Shown here: piece after piece, positions 33,675-44,686 of the stretch
Layout of the letters: every line of letters starts with the position of its first letter
Numbering within the stretch: the stretch's first letter is position 1
Assembly (NCBI GenBank): GCA_002104985.1
Contig: MCGO01000086.1
Coordinates: 1-64,000, forward strand
From: Rhizoclosmatium globosum
Lineage: Eukaryota > Chytridiomycota > Chytridiomycetes > Chytridiales > Chytriomycetaceae
Direction: 5' to 3'
Length of the DNA stretch: 64,000 nt
Notes under the pieces: generated by a model
The model's input: the letters and a program-made list of their open reading frames with translations, nothing else
The model's database searches: none
What the model was told of the DNA's origin: nothing
Made by a program: the position numbers and the translations under genes

Positions 33675-34059
33675 ATGGTTCGTTCACTGCCACCACTCCA
33701 CCACTACTTCCTTCTAGACATTTAACAATGGCCATCCGTTTAAGGTTCCTGACGCCTGCGCAACACTATCATACCGGCTGAAAGAGTGCATTGAATCGCA
33801 TGGATTCATTGGACGGTTAACCTTAACATGCAAAGATTTCCAGAATGCATATGAGCACTGTATGGCAGTTGATGTGAGTGTACTCTATCGGGTACTTGGT
33901 TGAATGCCATCCATCTAATGAGCTTCTTCCAAGTTCGAACGCAAACGCAGCGAGAACATGATTCGGGCGAAAGAGAGAGCGAAGCGGTGGAAGGAAGCCG
34001 ATGCATCGATCGGCCTTGGAACGCCGTCTTCTTCCTCACTGCCAAAGAGTGAACAATAA
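33675..34059 (+). CDS. CMC2: CMC2-like twin CX9C mitochondrial protein
   Basis: Three exons (33675-33677, 33718-33873, 33934-34059) give about 94 aa. Exon 1 is the start codon alone: the 40 nt intron begins GTTCGT straight after ATG. The protein has two CX9C pairs, CATLSYRLKEC and CKDFQNAYEHC, separated by 15 residues (IESHGFIGRLTLT), then a basic helix RKRSENMIRAKERAKRW. This fits CMC2, imported through the Mia40 relay into the mitochondrial intermembrane space and needed for cytochrome c oxidase assembly. HPF near the N-terminus corresponds to the usual MHP start of the family. The spliced start is inferred from phase. It lies 50 bp upstream of dynamitin. Confidence 0.8.
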
Positions 34060-34108
34060 ACAAATCTCTTCTCATTCTCTCTTAAAAACTCTCTCACAAA
34101 CACAACAA

Positions 34109-35521
34109 ATGACGTCGACCAACGACGCCCCAATTTACTTTGGCGAATTAGACGATTCGTTCGAGTCGAATCCTGCGCCAAATCAAAGGCAACTGAATCC
34201 GAATTCGAATGCGAACGTTGAACTCGGCGAACTCGGCGGCGACGGCAAAGACAAGTCCGAGTTTGTTCTTGCCCTGAATTCATCGGTTTCTTCGAACGAG
34301 GCGCCGCTGTCGAAACTGAGGCGGCTGCGACGAGAGGCGATTGAGTTGAAGACTCGGTTGGGCGAGAACGAGAACGAGAATGAGAACGAGAACGAGGTAC
34401 TTTGCTGTTTGTTAAGGCGTACTCAAGCTTATCTCTCATTGTAGAATATGTTGCATCACATTCAACTGGTACTCGATGACCTTGCCACTATTGCTCCACT
34501 GGCTGAAGCAAGGGCAAAGAACGGTCCACTCTCGCAAACACAGGCTGAACTCCTTGACCCTGCAAACAACAAAGGGAAACAACTCATCAAACAACTGAAA
34601 TCATTCTCAAAATATGCTGATAAATTGCAGCCAAATCCATTTGTTCGAAACTCAATTGCCCCACTTCTCCCCTTGAATGCCCACCAATCTGAAGTGTACA
34701 ACCTACTCTACGCTCAACAAGATCCCGACGAATTCCTCCCTGATTTATCTATCTTGGATCACCGCATCTCTGTTCTCGAATCAACAATCGGTGCTGCTCT
34801 CCCCCAACAACCACCCCCTTCCTCTTCAACAGCCCGCGGAAGAGCAACATCCTCCTCCTCCCAAACCCAAACTCCACGTAAAAAGTCACCCCTCCCCCTC
34901 CCACGCCACACCCCTGCAACCTTTCCCCTCCAATCTTCCCTCGCAGACACAACAACCCACCTCCACTCCCTCCTCGAAACCCTCACAACCTCCATCCACA
35001 CTGACCCAAAAGACATCACTTCCCTCCTAGACTCAATCTCTCTCCTCCAACACTCCCAAAAACTCCTCAAAGAGACAACATCCCCCTTCTCCCCACCCTC
35101 CTCAAAAGACACGTCCTGGAAAGTCGTGGCCCCTCGAAAGAAGAGAACCCCTGCAGCTCTAAAAGATATCCCACTCCCTCCCCACCCCGCATCCTCAAAA
35201 CGCCTCCTCCACCTCCAAGAGACCCTATCGCCACTAGATAAACTGTCTGCCTCCTTACCAACCCTCTTCTCCCGCCTCGAGTCCCTTTCGCCACTGCACA
35301 CGCGCGCATCACTTCTTGCAGACGCGCTTCAAGGCGTCGTGTCAATGCACAGAAAGGATTTGGAGGATTTGACGGCGTTGGAAGGGGTTGTGCATGTGCT
35401 TGATGAGAATTTGAGGGAGAATGTGGAGGTGTGTGAACGGAATTGGGGGGTGTTTGATGCACGGATTAAGGAGTTGGAGGCACGGTTTCGGCGCGCTCCT
35501 GGTGTTCATGTCAAGAAGTGA
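34109..35521 (+). CDS. DCTN2: Dynactin subunit 2 (dynamitin/p50)
   Basis: Two exons (34109-34396, 34445-35521) give 454 aa. The N-terminus has an acidic segment with an aromatic (APIYFGELDDSFES) as in dynamitin. A basic helix follows (LSKLRRLRREAIELKTRL), and a GENENENENE run comes from a hexanucleotide repeat at 34365-34394. The rest is largely coiled coil (LDHRISVLESTIGAAL, LLADALQGVVSMHRKDL, LDENLRENVEVCERNWGVFDARIKELEARFRR). In the family it holds the dynactin shoulder together and links p150 to the Arp1 filament for dynein transport. The middle is Pro/Ser-rich and poorly conserved. AATAAA at 35537-35542 is a likely polyadenylation signal. Confidence 0.85.
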
Positions 35522-35653
35522 TTTGTTTTAGTAGAGAATAAAAAAGTTATACCTTAAATTATCTGTCCTATAGTTTCATCTCGTTTGGGGTTTCATTGAA
35601 ATTTGCCAGAAATTTGCCCCACAACATCCATCAACTCCATCAACTCCATCACC

Positions 35654-37073
35654 ATGGGAAAGACTGTCGCCGTCATCGGATCAGGCCTGGCAGGCGCTAT
35701 TACCGCATTCGGACTCAAGAAGCAAGGTTTTGAGGTGAGGGACTTTCGTTGAACTCGTCTACAATTACCCAATTTAACGTGACCCCTTATTTCCTCTTAT
35801 TTGACAAAGGTCACTCTTTATGATAGAGTTGATCCCATTGAAAACTTGAAAGAGACTCTTCGCTCTGGTGTCCCACAGCCTATCGAGTTTGGCGATCATG
35901 GAGGCGGCATTGGAGTCTTGGGCAATGGGATGACGGCTTTGAAAAACTTGGGTCTTTTGGAGCACGTTGAGCACCTTCGTGATATATATGCTGTAAAGGA
36001 ACAAAATCTGATGCTTATTGATGGATCTGTGAGACTCATATTCATTGCATCATAGTACTTAATTTCGCTTCATACAGGATCGAGTTGTCAGAAAGATGAA
36101 TCACCAAGAACCCCCAATTTATCAGTTGCGATACAGAATTCATCAAGCAATCGTGAAGGCTGCTACTGGAGCTGGAATCAAACTCTTTGGCGCCAAAAAG
36201 ATTAAGAACTTGACCCAAACTGAGGATAAAGTTACTGTGACATTTGAGGACGGATCCACTGTTGTTTCGGACTTTGTTGTTGGGGCTGACGGTGTCCATT
36301 CCAAGACCCGAAAGCTGTTGTTTCCTGACTCTCCAGACCCTGAAATCAAGGGAACAGGTCAAATCACATTGTTTGATCTTGGAAGACGTCCTGATGGATC
36401 AGTTGTCGAGTTTAACCATCTTCCAGGAGTATACAGTAACCCATTGACTGCCATCTCAATGTTCACAGGTCGTGTCAGCGAGAACGAAGGAGAAGTCAAG
36501 ATTTTCCAATTGGATGCATTCAAGCCCACCGATGCAGACGACGACTGGCGCCCTGTCTCTGATCTCCCCAAGGAATCAAGCAAGTTAGCTGATCAATTAG
36601 AGTCGTGGGGGACTCATCCCAGCATTGTCAACTGTGTTCGCCATGCTAGACGTATTTCTCCAGTCAATTTGTACGATCTCCCTGATTTGCCCAGCTTTCA
36701 CAAGGGACGTGTGGTACTTGTCGGTGATGCAGCACACGGCATGCTTCCATTCATGGCTCAAGGTCTTTGTCAGTCAATTGAAGATGCAGGAGTACTTTGC
36801 GACTTGTTGGGCCACTATCAAGACACTGATTACAAGACTGCTTTTGCAAAGTATGATGAAATCCGCGTTCCTCGAGCTCACCTGGTTGCAGGTGAATCCC
36901 GTGCGACTTATAACCGCTTGAAAGCGTCAAACGGTTTCCAGATGAAGTTTGGACGCTTCATGATGAGGATTGTGTTTTCCATCTTGAACTTTTTGGGGAA
37001 GATGGATGATATTTCGTTGCATGATTATCGTGATGATGTTGTCAAGGCGGTTCCGGAGATTCAGTTCAGCTAG
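35654..37073 (+). CDS. FAD-dependent monooxygenase (PHBH/salicylate hydroxylase type)
   Basis: Exons 35654-35734, 35810-36028 and 36078-37073 give 431 aa. The N-terminal GxGxxG motif is VAVIGSGLAGAITAFGLKK. The DG motif is FVVGADGVHSKTRKLL. The GD motif that contacts the FAD ribityl chain is VVLVGDAAHGMLPFMAQG, followed by CQSIEDAGVL. These are the three fingerprints of group A flavoprotein monooxygenases that hydroxylate aromatic or other small substrates with NAD(P)H. Length is typical. The substrate cannot be predicted. It is a classical, unfused relative of the Sel1-fused enzyme at 25.8-28.4 kb. Confidence 0.92.
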
Positions 37074-37504
37074 ATTGAGTTGTTGTTTTAGATTCATTTG
37101 TTTGTATAAAGGCTTTTTGTCATTGTGTTTAAAGAACCGAAACAGTTAGAACGTTATTGCAGTTCCATTCCATTCAAGATCTATTTTAAGACATTAAATA
37201 AATTGATTTAGTTTCAGAAATGGAAAAGTAAGCTCTTTGCAGGACAATCTGCTCCTGGAGGGTGGAATGACCAAACAGACTTGCGATTAAAGAATTTGGA
37301 AAAAAGCACCAACATACAGGAAACTATCAGATTTATGAAAGTCCTTTTGATACCAATTAGTCAATTAAGTAGAACAAGAGGGTCTTCCATTTCGCAGCTG
37401 TGTTTTTTTGTGGAGAAGTAATGCTTTGCTCATAATAATATTTAGTATATTGCGTATTTCACCCTCGCACTACATAAAAGAGAATAATCTTCAGAAGAAA
37501 GAAA
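37074..37504. other. Intergenic region between convergent genes
   Basis: About 430 bp between two convergent 3' ends (monooxygenase and lyase-like gene), AT-rich. No conserved frame, RNA gene or repeat was recognised. Confidence 0.6.
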
Positions 37505-38364
37505 TCACCAAGTAACACTGAGAGCGTTAAATGTCACTTGACAGTACGCATTGGCTGGGTCTGTTGATGTAGTAACTTGGCAGTATGAGCCAGCCTTGTA
37601 GTAATAATCATTGTACGGAACCAAAGGCATATCCTTCTGCCAGACAGCTTGCGACACCAAGTTCTTGTAATTAACCTTGACAACGTTGTTGGACGCGCTC
37701 AATTGAAGCGTAAAAAGGGATCCTGGGACATAGTGTCCATCCATTTCGACACATCCAGACTGTCCACAAACATAGATCGAGTACGGGTTATTAGTTCCAC
37801 CCAAATTGATGGCCCGAAAGTTATATTGACATCCCTCCGAAGCAGCGAAAACTTGGGAAAAGATGACAAACCGAGGAGACGAAACAAAATCAATCTGCAC
37901 AAGTTTGAATCAGAAAAACACACGAGGGACGTTCAGCTTCCCACAAAATAAAAAACGTTTACCTTTGCAGTCAAGTTAAAGTCGTGTCGAACTGAATCAG
38001 CAGACTTCCATGCAGCTTGAAGTTGACCAGTAGCACCCGTCATTTGACGAAGCTCCGTGCGTGGATGTCCACCAGAAAGCGTGATTCCAGTGTTTGGGGT
38101 GTAGAACACGACACCAGTCTTGTCATTGTTTACGTAAAAGTTTGGACTTGTGAACGTTTTCAAGGCTGGGTTATTAATTACAGCTACGACAGTGGGATTT
38201 GCAGCAGTGCCGACTGGTAACTGGAGAGCCCAGGTGTTGTTGAACTTGAGGAATGTTGACGGAGTGAGTGGAGCTGGTGCTGGAGCGGTTGTTGTTGGAA
38301 CGGCGGCTGGAGCAGCAGACGCGATAGAAGCGATGCAAATTGTGAGGAGAGTTTGGCTTAACAT
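37505..38364 (-). CDS. Secreted PL7-like polysaccharide lyase
   Basis: Exons 38364-37963 and 37894-37505 give 263 aa. A signal peptide is evident (LSQTLLTICIASIASAAPA) with an Ala/Pro/Thr linker. The domain has the PL7/alginate-lyase signature GGHPRTELRQM and a terminal YYKAGSYCQV, close to the canonical YFKAGxYNQ strand. Between them, where PL7 enzymes carry Q-I/V-H with the catalytic His, the sequence reads FSQVFAASE, so that His is missing. Related fungal glucuronan lyases (PL20) share the RTELR and KAG strands. Predicted to be extracellular, acting on or binding an acidic polysaccharide. Catalysis is doubtful without the His. The fold call is by motif only. Confidence 0.75.
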
Positions 38365-38709
38365 TGCTTTCTTTGAAAGTTCTTTTTTGGAGTATGATTA
38401 TGGGAGTTGAAACAGATCTGTCCCTACTTTTACTCAAACCGGAACAATGGTGAATCATGGCATAATGCACTACAAAGGTAAATTGTTGTTTCTTTGTTTG
38501 AAGACAAGTGTATTGTCCATCCTTCTTTGTTCTTTCGGTATTATATGAATATATATGAAACAAAGAAAAATCTACTCGTTATTGTGAAATGAACAAAGAA
38601 AAAGATTGAACAATAAATTTCAGGGTCGTCTTTATCATGTTTCAGAATATTAGCTTATTCTGCCTGACAATAGAATATACTTTTTCATTATCTTCACGGC
38701 TCGTTTTGC
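38365..38709. other. Intergenic region, no gene seen
   Basis: About 345 bp, strongly AT-rich, upstream of the lyase-like gene and downstream of the first BTB gene. Nothing recognisable was found. Confidence 0.6.
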
Positions 38710-39681
38710 TTACACCACTGTTGTGACTCCTTGAGCACTTTTTCTCAACCAATCATGAAAGTTCAAAGGTACGCTGTGCGGATCATAATTTGAACTTCTA
38801 CAGTTTTGTTTCTGTAACCACAGATCAGCATTGATCCAGCCACAGCGAGAACACTTGATTTCGTAGACACTTCCAATGTGTGTTTTGAGCACAGAAACGA
38901 CACTTTTCAAATCCACACAACACGCAATATTTCCAACAAATTCTTCGGCGAAAGCACCCCATTCTTCTGTAGTCACGTCTGCAAAGTTCACATACTTTGA
39001 GACCAGTTGCTTCAAGTTGAAATCAGACTTGATTTCGGAACTCTCCCAATCACGACTCCAGCGCAGCAAGATGTTGAAAATATCGGCCGATGACACCCCA
39101 TTATTCAATTTCTTTGAAACTTGTTCCAAAAGAAGCTCAAGTGCGTCAGAATCCACTAGAGAGTGATGAAATGATGGGTCCTGAATAACTGCCTTCCAGT
39201 GAAGTGGAAACCATTCAACACAACCATCCACCAGAACATCGGCCTGCAAGAAACGCGCATTCATGAAGGTAGGAATAAAGTTAGAGGGGTTAAGACGAGA
39301 TTCGCTCTCGCTGCCCTTTTCAGGGTTCTCATAAATATGGCAGAGGACAAGGTGCATATCGAATGGAAACGGAGGGAGCACCTTCAGCACAATTGGTGAG
39401 CTGCTTGCGGCAGATTCAGATTCCGAGCCAGACGACGCAATAAACTGGAAATGGGCAGCAAAGTACGAGTTGCGTTCAAGGTAACGTTTGTGCGCAAAGA
39501 TCGGAACCCCGTTTTGAAGAAGAAGAATTACGTCAGCGCCGGCCATTGTTCCAACGAGCGACGCAGCTTTTGGGCCTGCGAACAACGGCGCGTCGTCGTT
39601 CGATTCGGATGCATTGAAACTCGGAAGTTGGATCACAAGTCCGAATTGAGAAGTGGTGGCTGTGTCCTTCGATGCGCTCAA
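38710..39681 (-). CDS. BTB/POZ protein with Cys-rich tail, copy 1
   Basis: About 323 aa from the first residue given here. The BTB core reads GTMAGADVILLLQNGVPIFA and HKRYLERNSYFAAHF, then KVLPPFPFDMHLVLCHIYEN, with the D..L....F.AHK..L...S.YF pattern. A helical BACK-like region follows, with FLQADVLVDGCVEWF. The C-terminus has a Cys pair, IKCSRCGW. BTB proteins often act as CUL3 adaptors, but this is family inference. The start is uncertain: no in-frame ATG precedes this region before a stop near 39765, so a short upstream exon or an indel is likely. It is divergent from F-box-like copy E by less than 150 bp. Confidence 0.75.
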   Translation of the reverse strand: MSASKDTATTSQFGLVIQLPSFNASESNDDAPLFAGPKAASLVGTMAGADVILLLQNGVPIFAHKRYLERNSYFAAHFQFIASSGSESESAASSSPIVLKVLPPFPFDMHLVLCHIYENPEKGSESESRLNPSNFIPTFMNARFLQADVLVDGCVEWFPLHWKAVIQDPSFHHSLVDSDALELLLEQVSKKLNNGVSSADIFNILLRWSRDWESSEIKSDFNLKQLVSKYVNFADVTTEEWGAFAEEFVGNIACCVDLKSVVSVLKTHIGSVYEIKCSRCGWINADLWLQKQNCRSSNYDPHSVPLNFHDWLRKSAQGVTTVV

Positions 39682-39820
39682 ACGGACTAGCGTTGGATCC
39701 CCGCTCGTGACAGGAACAGTGGGTAGTGCTGTGGTGACAGAGGGGTTGGCATCTCCTTTTTCCCTTGATTAAATAATAGGAAACGAAGAGAAATTAAAGA
39801 GAAAAGCACTTACACAACCA

Positions 39821-41904
39821 ATGCAAGGACCCTTTGAACAACTCATCATTGCCCTTGATGAAGATGATGCATCTGCGACCAAACTACCAGCTGAATCAAC
39901 ACCCTTCATTCCACCCGAGATCTGGTCCCGTATCTTTGTGATGGCATTCGGAAACATGAAGCAGCTGTCCCGCATTTCCCGCCTGTGCAAGTCGGTCTAC
40001 TACTATTGCTGGCTCTCTCCCGCTGCTAAGGCAAACTTCTACTTTGAATGCTATGGGAAGCGACAAGCAATCTTCATGGCCTTCGCCACAAAGTGTTTCA
40101 AAGTCCCTCAGTTCAAGGATATCCTCAACCTGATGATTCAAAACGGGGCAAAGTATTCATGCTTGGATAAAGGGCAGGCGTGTCCATTGCTCATCTTGTC
40201 AAAGATGTCGAACTCTGTCGAGCTTATCAAGCTGTTTTATTCATGCCAGCCTCACATCTCAAAAGAGCATTTGAAATATGCAATAACGAATGCAGCGAAG
40301 CTCGGACGGTTAGATAGCAGTGAGATTGATTGGCATTCGGGATAGTGATCTTTTTAACTTATTCCTCTAGTTTGCGCACTTCTCCATCAAGATCCTTTTT
40401 CTACTAGTCCTTCAGTAATTACATCTCTCTTGGAAGAAAATGCAGTGAGACTAGACATGAACCAGGTAGATTGTGTCGTGCTTCCTCCAAATGTAGCTGA
40501 CGCTCCTGCATAAAGCTTATGAAGGCAGGTCATACCGAGCTAGTTTTATTCCTTGTATCTGCTCGAAAAGGCGAGTTCTCGCCGCTTACTGTCGCATTCG
40601 CAATCTCGAAAAACCATCTCACCGTCGCATCTGAAATGATTGAGACCCGGATTTCAACTTACGAGAGGGGAAGCATGCTTAATGATATGGATTCAGGGAA
40701 TATTCTAAACGCATTGGGATATAAAGACGTCAGTCGCATCAAAGCGGCTTTTTCACTGGGAATCGCCCCTCTTGCGAATGCTATGCAGATTTCGTCCGGT
40801 GTAATATTGATTCACAACTACGTGACTCAGTTCATAAACCTTCACAACTGGGAACACTTAAAGGAGACGCCAAGGACACTCAACCCTCACGCATTCCAGC
40901 TTATGGATGTATTCCTGAACGCGGGTGCACTATTCAACCAAAGAACAATCATCAACGCAGCTGGAAGTGGAAATAAGGATTACATCGCTCATGTTCTCCA
41001 AAAATGGACCCAACGACGTCATTACATCAGCGTTTGCCTCATCAGCCCCACGGCTATTCACAACGCATTCATGTGGCGTGATTGGGAACTCGTGGAGATG
41101 CTTCTTGAGTCGTGTAAAAGATGGTGGAAATTGAATGGTACAACTTTTCACTCATTGGAAGACGTCACCTTGGCTCTATCTGATGGTGAAATGATTGAGC
41201 ATGACTTGTCCACGTATGTTCCATTTCCTATGAAGCCGAACGATACGTACTATTTTGAAAAGGTTCCGTTTCTCGTCAAGCTTGGAGTATATCCCGAATA
41301 TGTCCATACGAAAGCTCTCGAAGAATTGGCGTATTACTCGTTGGATTGGGATCAAGATTTGGCTATCGCATGTGCAGAGGATTTGATCAAGGCGGGTGCT
41401 GAGGTCACTCATCAAGCCATTTATAATGCGTCTGTGTCTGAGAATCATGATTGGAACTTGACAACACCTCGTCTAAAATACTTATTGGATAAATACGAAG
41501 TAAGGCCGGGCGATGAATTCCTTTCTTTTATGGATTTTGCGGCAGCGGCACAGCGAGAAGGTGTATCAGAGACTGTTCATTTGATTCTTGCAAAGGGAGT
41601 TCCTGTCACAATGGATGTTCTCTTGTTTGTGTTTCGGAATGAGTTTGTATCAACTCCGTCTGATGGTACTCGAGCCATCTTTGCAGCCATCAATTCAAAC
41701 AATTTCCTTTTGAGAAACTTTCTCGATCAACTTGAGGCAAATCTAGAGGTTGACATCCAGCAAGAGGAGTTGCCATTTTACGAAGAACTATTCACTTATC
41801 TTCAATCTCTTGGGTTCCGAACAACGCAGAATATTGTCGATTGTGCTGAAATTAACAATAAGCCGCTTCTTGCGGGATTATTCGGGATTATGATCGAAGA
41901 ATAA
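39821..41904 (+). CDS. F-box-like/helical-repeat family, copy E (intact)
   Basis: Exons 39821-40319, 40371-40465 (95 nt) and 40516-41904 give 660 aa with no break. The F-box-like segment is IPPEIWSRIFVMAFGNMKQL and ISRLCKSVYYYCWLSPAAKA. Exon 2 encodes ICALLHQDPFSTSPSVITSL. Exon 3 holds helical hairpins (LNAGALFNQRTIINAAGSGN, WELVEMLLESCKRWW), PFPMKPNDTYYFEKVPFLVK, and the terminal LGFRTTQNIVDCAEINNKP. Copy F, 180 bp downstream, is the closest relative. The pair is a recent tandem duplication with exon 1 strongly conserved. A possible SKP1 adaptor (inference); target unknown. Confidence 0.82.
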
Positions 41905-42080
41905 AGTTGTTATAATTCAAATCAAGTCACAATCAGCAATCTAGATAAATCCTTCACATGCATCCATGTACTTCTCAATTCAGCGCCTTCCACTCAATAT
42001 TCTACAATACTTCATGAAAGTCTTTTTAAAACCCCCTCAGATTTCGATATTGTAACCAGCCACATCTCCAACACTTCCCA

Positions 42081-44180
42081 ATGCAAGAGCCCTTCGAACA
42101 ACTCATCATTACCATTGATGAAGATGCATCTGCGACAAAACTACCAGCTGAATCAACTCCCTTCATTCCACCCGAGATCTGGTCCCGTATCTTTGTGATG
42201 GCCTTCGGAAACATGAAGCAGCTGTCCCGCATTTCCCGCCTGTGCAAGTCGGTCTACTACTATTGCTGGCTCTCTCCCGCTGCTAAGGCAAACTTCTATT
42301 TTGAATGCTATGGGAAGAGGCAGGCCATCTTTATGGCTTTCGCTACAAAATGCTACAAAGTCCCTCAGTTCAAGGAAATCTTGATGTTAATGATCCAAAA
42401 CGGGGCAAAGTACTCATGCTTGGACCAAAGACAGGGTTGTCCATTGTTGACCTTGTCAGTGATGTCCAACTCTGTTGAGCTTATCGAGCTGTTTTATTCG
42501 TGCCAGCCTCACATCTCAAAGGATAATTTGCGAAATAGCCTTATGAATGCAGGAAAACTGGGTCGTCTTGATATCAGTGAGTGGAAAAATAACTTTGGAA
42601 GTTCGAATAACACTTTCCTCACCTAGTATGCGCCTTACTTCAGAAAGACCCTTCTACCATCAGTCCATCCGACTTATGTTCTCTCCTTCAAGAAAATGAT
42701 GTAAGATTGGACGTAAATCTGGTGAGTACCATTATTTCCTCAAAAGTGTCACAACTGATTCCTACTCACTCAGCTTTTGAAATTGGGTCACAAGGAGCTT
42801 GCCTATTTTCTTACTGCGGGAAATGCTGTCGAGTTTTCACCCCACACAATTGCACTTGCGATTGGGAATGGCCACCTCGATATCGCAAAGGCAATGATTG
42901 ACGCAAGAGTCCAAAGCTACGAAACAGATTATGGTCTTGACAGAATAGATTCTGGGCATACGTGGTATGCAATTTGGAGCGCATTGGGTTTTACAGACAT
43001 CAGAGCGGTCGAATCAGCCCTTGCCTTGGGTGTCCAACCGCTTGCCAGCACAATGCAATATTCTTCTGGCGTGGTATCCCATTGTAATGACTTCGTTTGT
43101 GTAAACTTTGATACATGGGATCATTTGAACGAAGTCCCCAAAGCCTTGAATCCCCTTGCTTTTGAAATTATGGATCTGTTTCTGAATGCTGGCTGCCCAT
43201 TTACCCAACACACAATCATCAACGTTGCATCAAGCGGTAACGCAGAATATCTCAAACATGTTCTTGATATATGGACTCAACGTGCCGATTATTTGGATGT
43301 CAATCTCATAAACCCTATTGCGGTTCACAACGCTTTCATGTGGCGTAACTGGGAACTCGTCGAAATCCTACTTGCATCTTGTCGAACATGGTTGGAACTG
43401 AATAACCTGCAATATGATGTTAAAGGGATACCCTTGGGTGAACCAGATTCTCATATGAACGATATTGAAATATTCGAAGCTCACACGCCTTTCCCTATGC
43501 ATCCAAATGACACGTACTATTTTGAAAAAGTGCCTCTCCTTGTGAAACTTGGCGTATATTCTGAACCGGTTTACTCCAAAGCTCTTGAGGAAATTGCTTT
43601 CTACTCTCAAAATTGGGAGTTAGAACGCAGTATTGGATGCATGAACGACCTTCTCAACGCTGGCGCTACCGTTACTTCGGAATGTTTGTACAATGCAACT
43701 GTTGACGGGACTACTTGGGAACTTCCTACTCCCCGATTTAAACATCTCTTAAAATACTATAAATTCGATCCCGAAGTTGGATGGGACTGTTTCGACGCTG
43801 TGGCGGCCGCAGCTCAACGCGAGTCTGTGTCAGAAACAGTTCATCTACTTTTGGAAAAGGGTGTTCCTGTTACTATGAACGTACTCTTGCACACTTTTCA
43901 GAACGAATTTTCGTCTTCGCCAACTGAAGCACTGTTGTCATTGTTTAGAGCTGTACAGCCAGGGGATTCAAAACAAGTGAGCTTCTTCGGGGAGCTTGAA
44001 ACTTTTTTGGATTTTGATCTTGGGGAAAGCGGCGCCCCCTTTTACCAAGAATTATTTCTCGAGATTCGTGCAATGGGAGTTAGAACTACCGAAAACGTTG
44101 TTATTCAAGCTGAGAGTAAGAACAAGCCAATTCTTTCGGCGCTGTTAAAAACTATGATTGAAAACAACAAACATGAATGA
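42081..44180 (+). CDS. F-box-like/helical-repeat family, copy F (intact)
   Basis: Exons 42081-42576, 42627-42721 (95 nt) and 42774-44180 give 665 aa. Exon 1 is nearly the same as in copy E, with IPPEIWSRIFVMAFGNMKQL, but exon 3 has diverged clearly (GAEVTHQAIYNASV in E reads GATVTSECLYNATV here). The C-terminal block is MGVRTTENVVIQAESKNKP. A faster change of the repeat region than of the N-terminal segment would fit selection on target recognition (inference). Introns begin GTGAGT and end CTAG/CAG. Confidence 0.82.
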
Positions 44181-44378
44181 TGAGTATTCCTAAATTAGTT
44201 TCTGCTTCATTCGAAAGTTATTTGCTATGAAATCTTTATCAACTTATCCATTCATCTGACTTGCATGGGTCATTCAACTCATCTCCGCCCCGCCTCCCGC
44301 AGCTGCGACCCCTTGCACAAAACTTTCAAAAAAAAATTGGTGTATACAGTTCACTAGCCCCATAAGCTTGGGCTATCC

Positions 44379-44627
44379 ATGTTTTCTTCACAAGCTGTCG
44401 TTGTTGGATTTCTGGTTGCTGTTCAGTCACACGCATTTCCATTGAATTCCGGAGAAGCCGCAGCACCATATGGGTGTAATCACATTGCGTCTAGATCTAT
44501 CAACAATAATTCAAAGGCTGTGATAGGCGTGATAATCACGTTTATTTCATTGTGTGTGATTGGAGTAATTGCCTTCTTTGCAAGTGGCTACTGCAGATGC
44601 TGTCGACGAAATAAAGTAGTGGAATAA
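44379..44627 (+). CDS. Small secretory-pathway membrane protein
   Basis: 82 aa, no intron seen. The N-terminus looks like a signal peptide (FSSQAVVVGFLVAVQSHAFP). About 25 residues later comes a transmembrane helix (AVIGVIITFISLCVIGVIAF), ending in a Cys-rich basic tail, SGYCRCCRRNKVVE, that could be palmitoylated. The short ectodomain has one Cys and an N-glycosylation sequon (NNNS). No family is recognised. A start ATG, a clean stop and membrane topology support a real gene, but there is no homology evidence. Confidence 0.5.
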   Translation: MFSSQAVVVGFLVAVQSHAFPLNSGEAAAPYGCNHIASRSINNNSKAVIGVIITFISLCVIGVIAFFASGYCRCCRRNKVVE

Positions 44628-44686
44628 GAAAAGCAATAAATGAATGAATATTGTCTAAATTAAATAATAAAGTTTCCACCAAAAAG

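Noticed and set aside
34759..35301. Minus-strand frame of 180 codons opposite dynamitin
   Set aside because: Shadow of the Pro/Ser-rich middle of dynamitin; no homology features.
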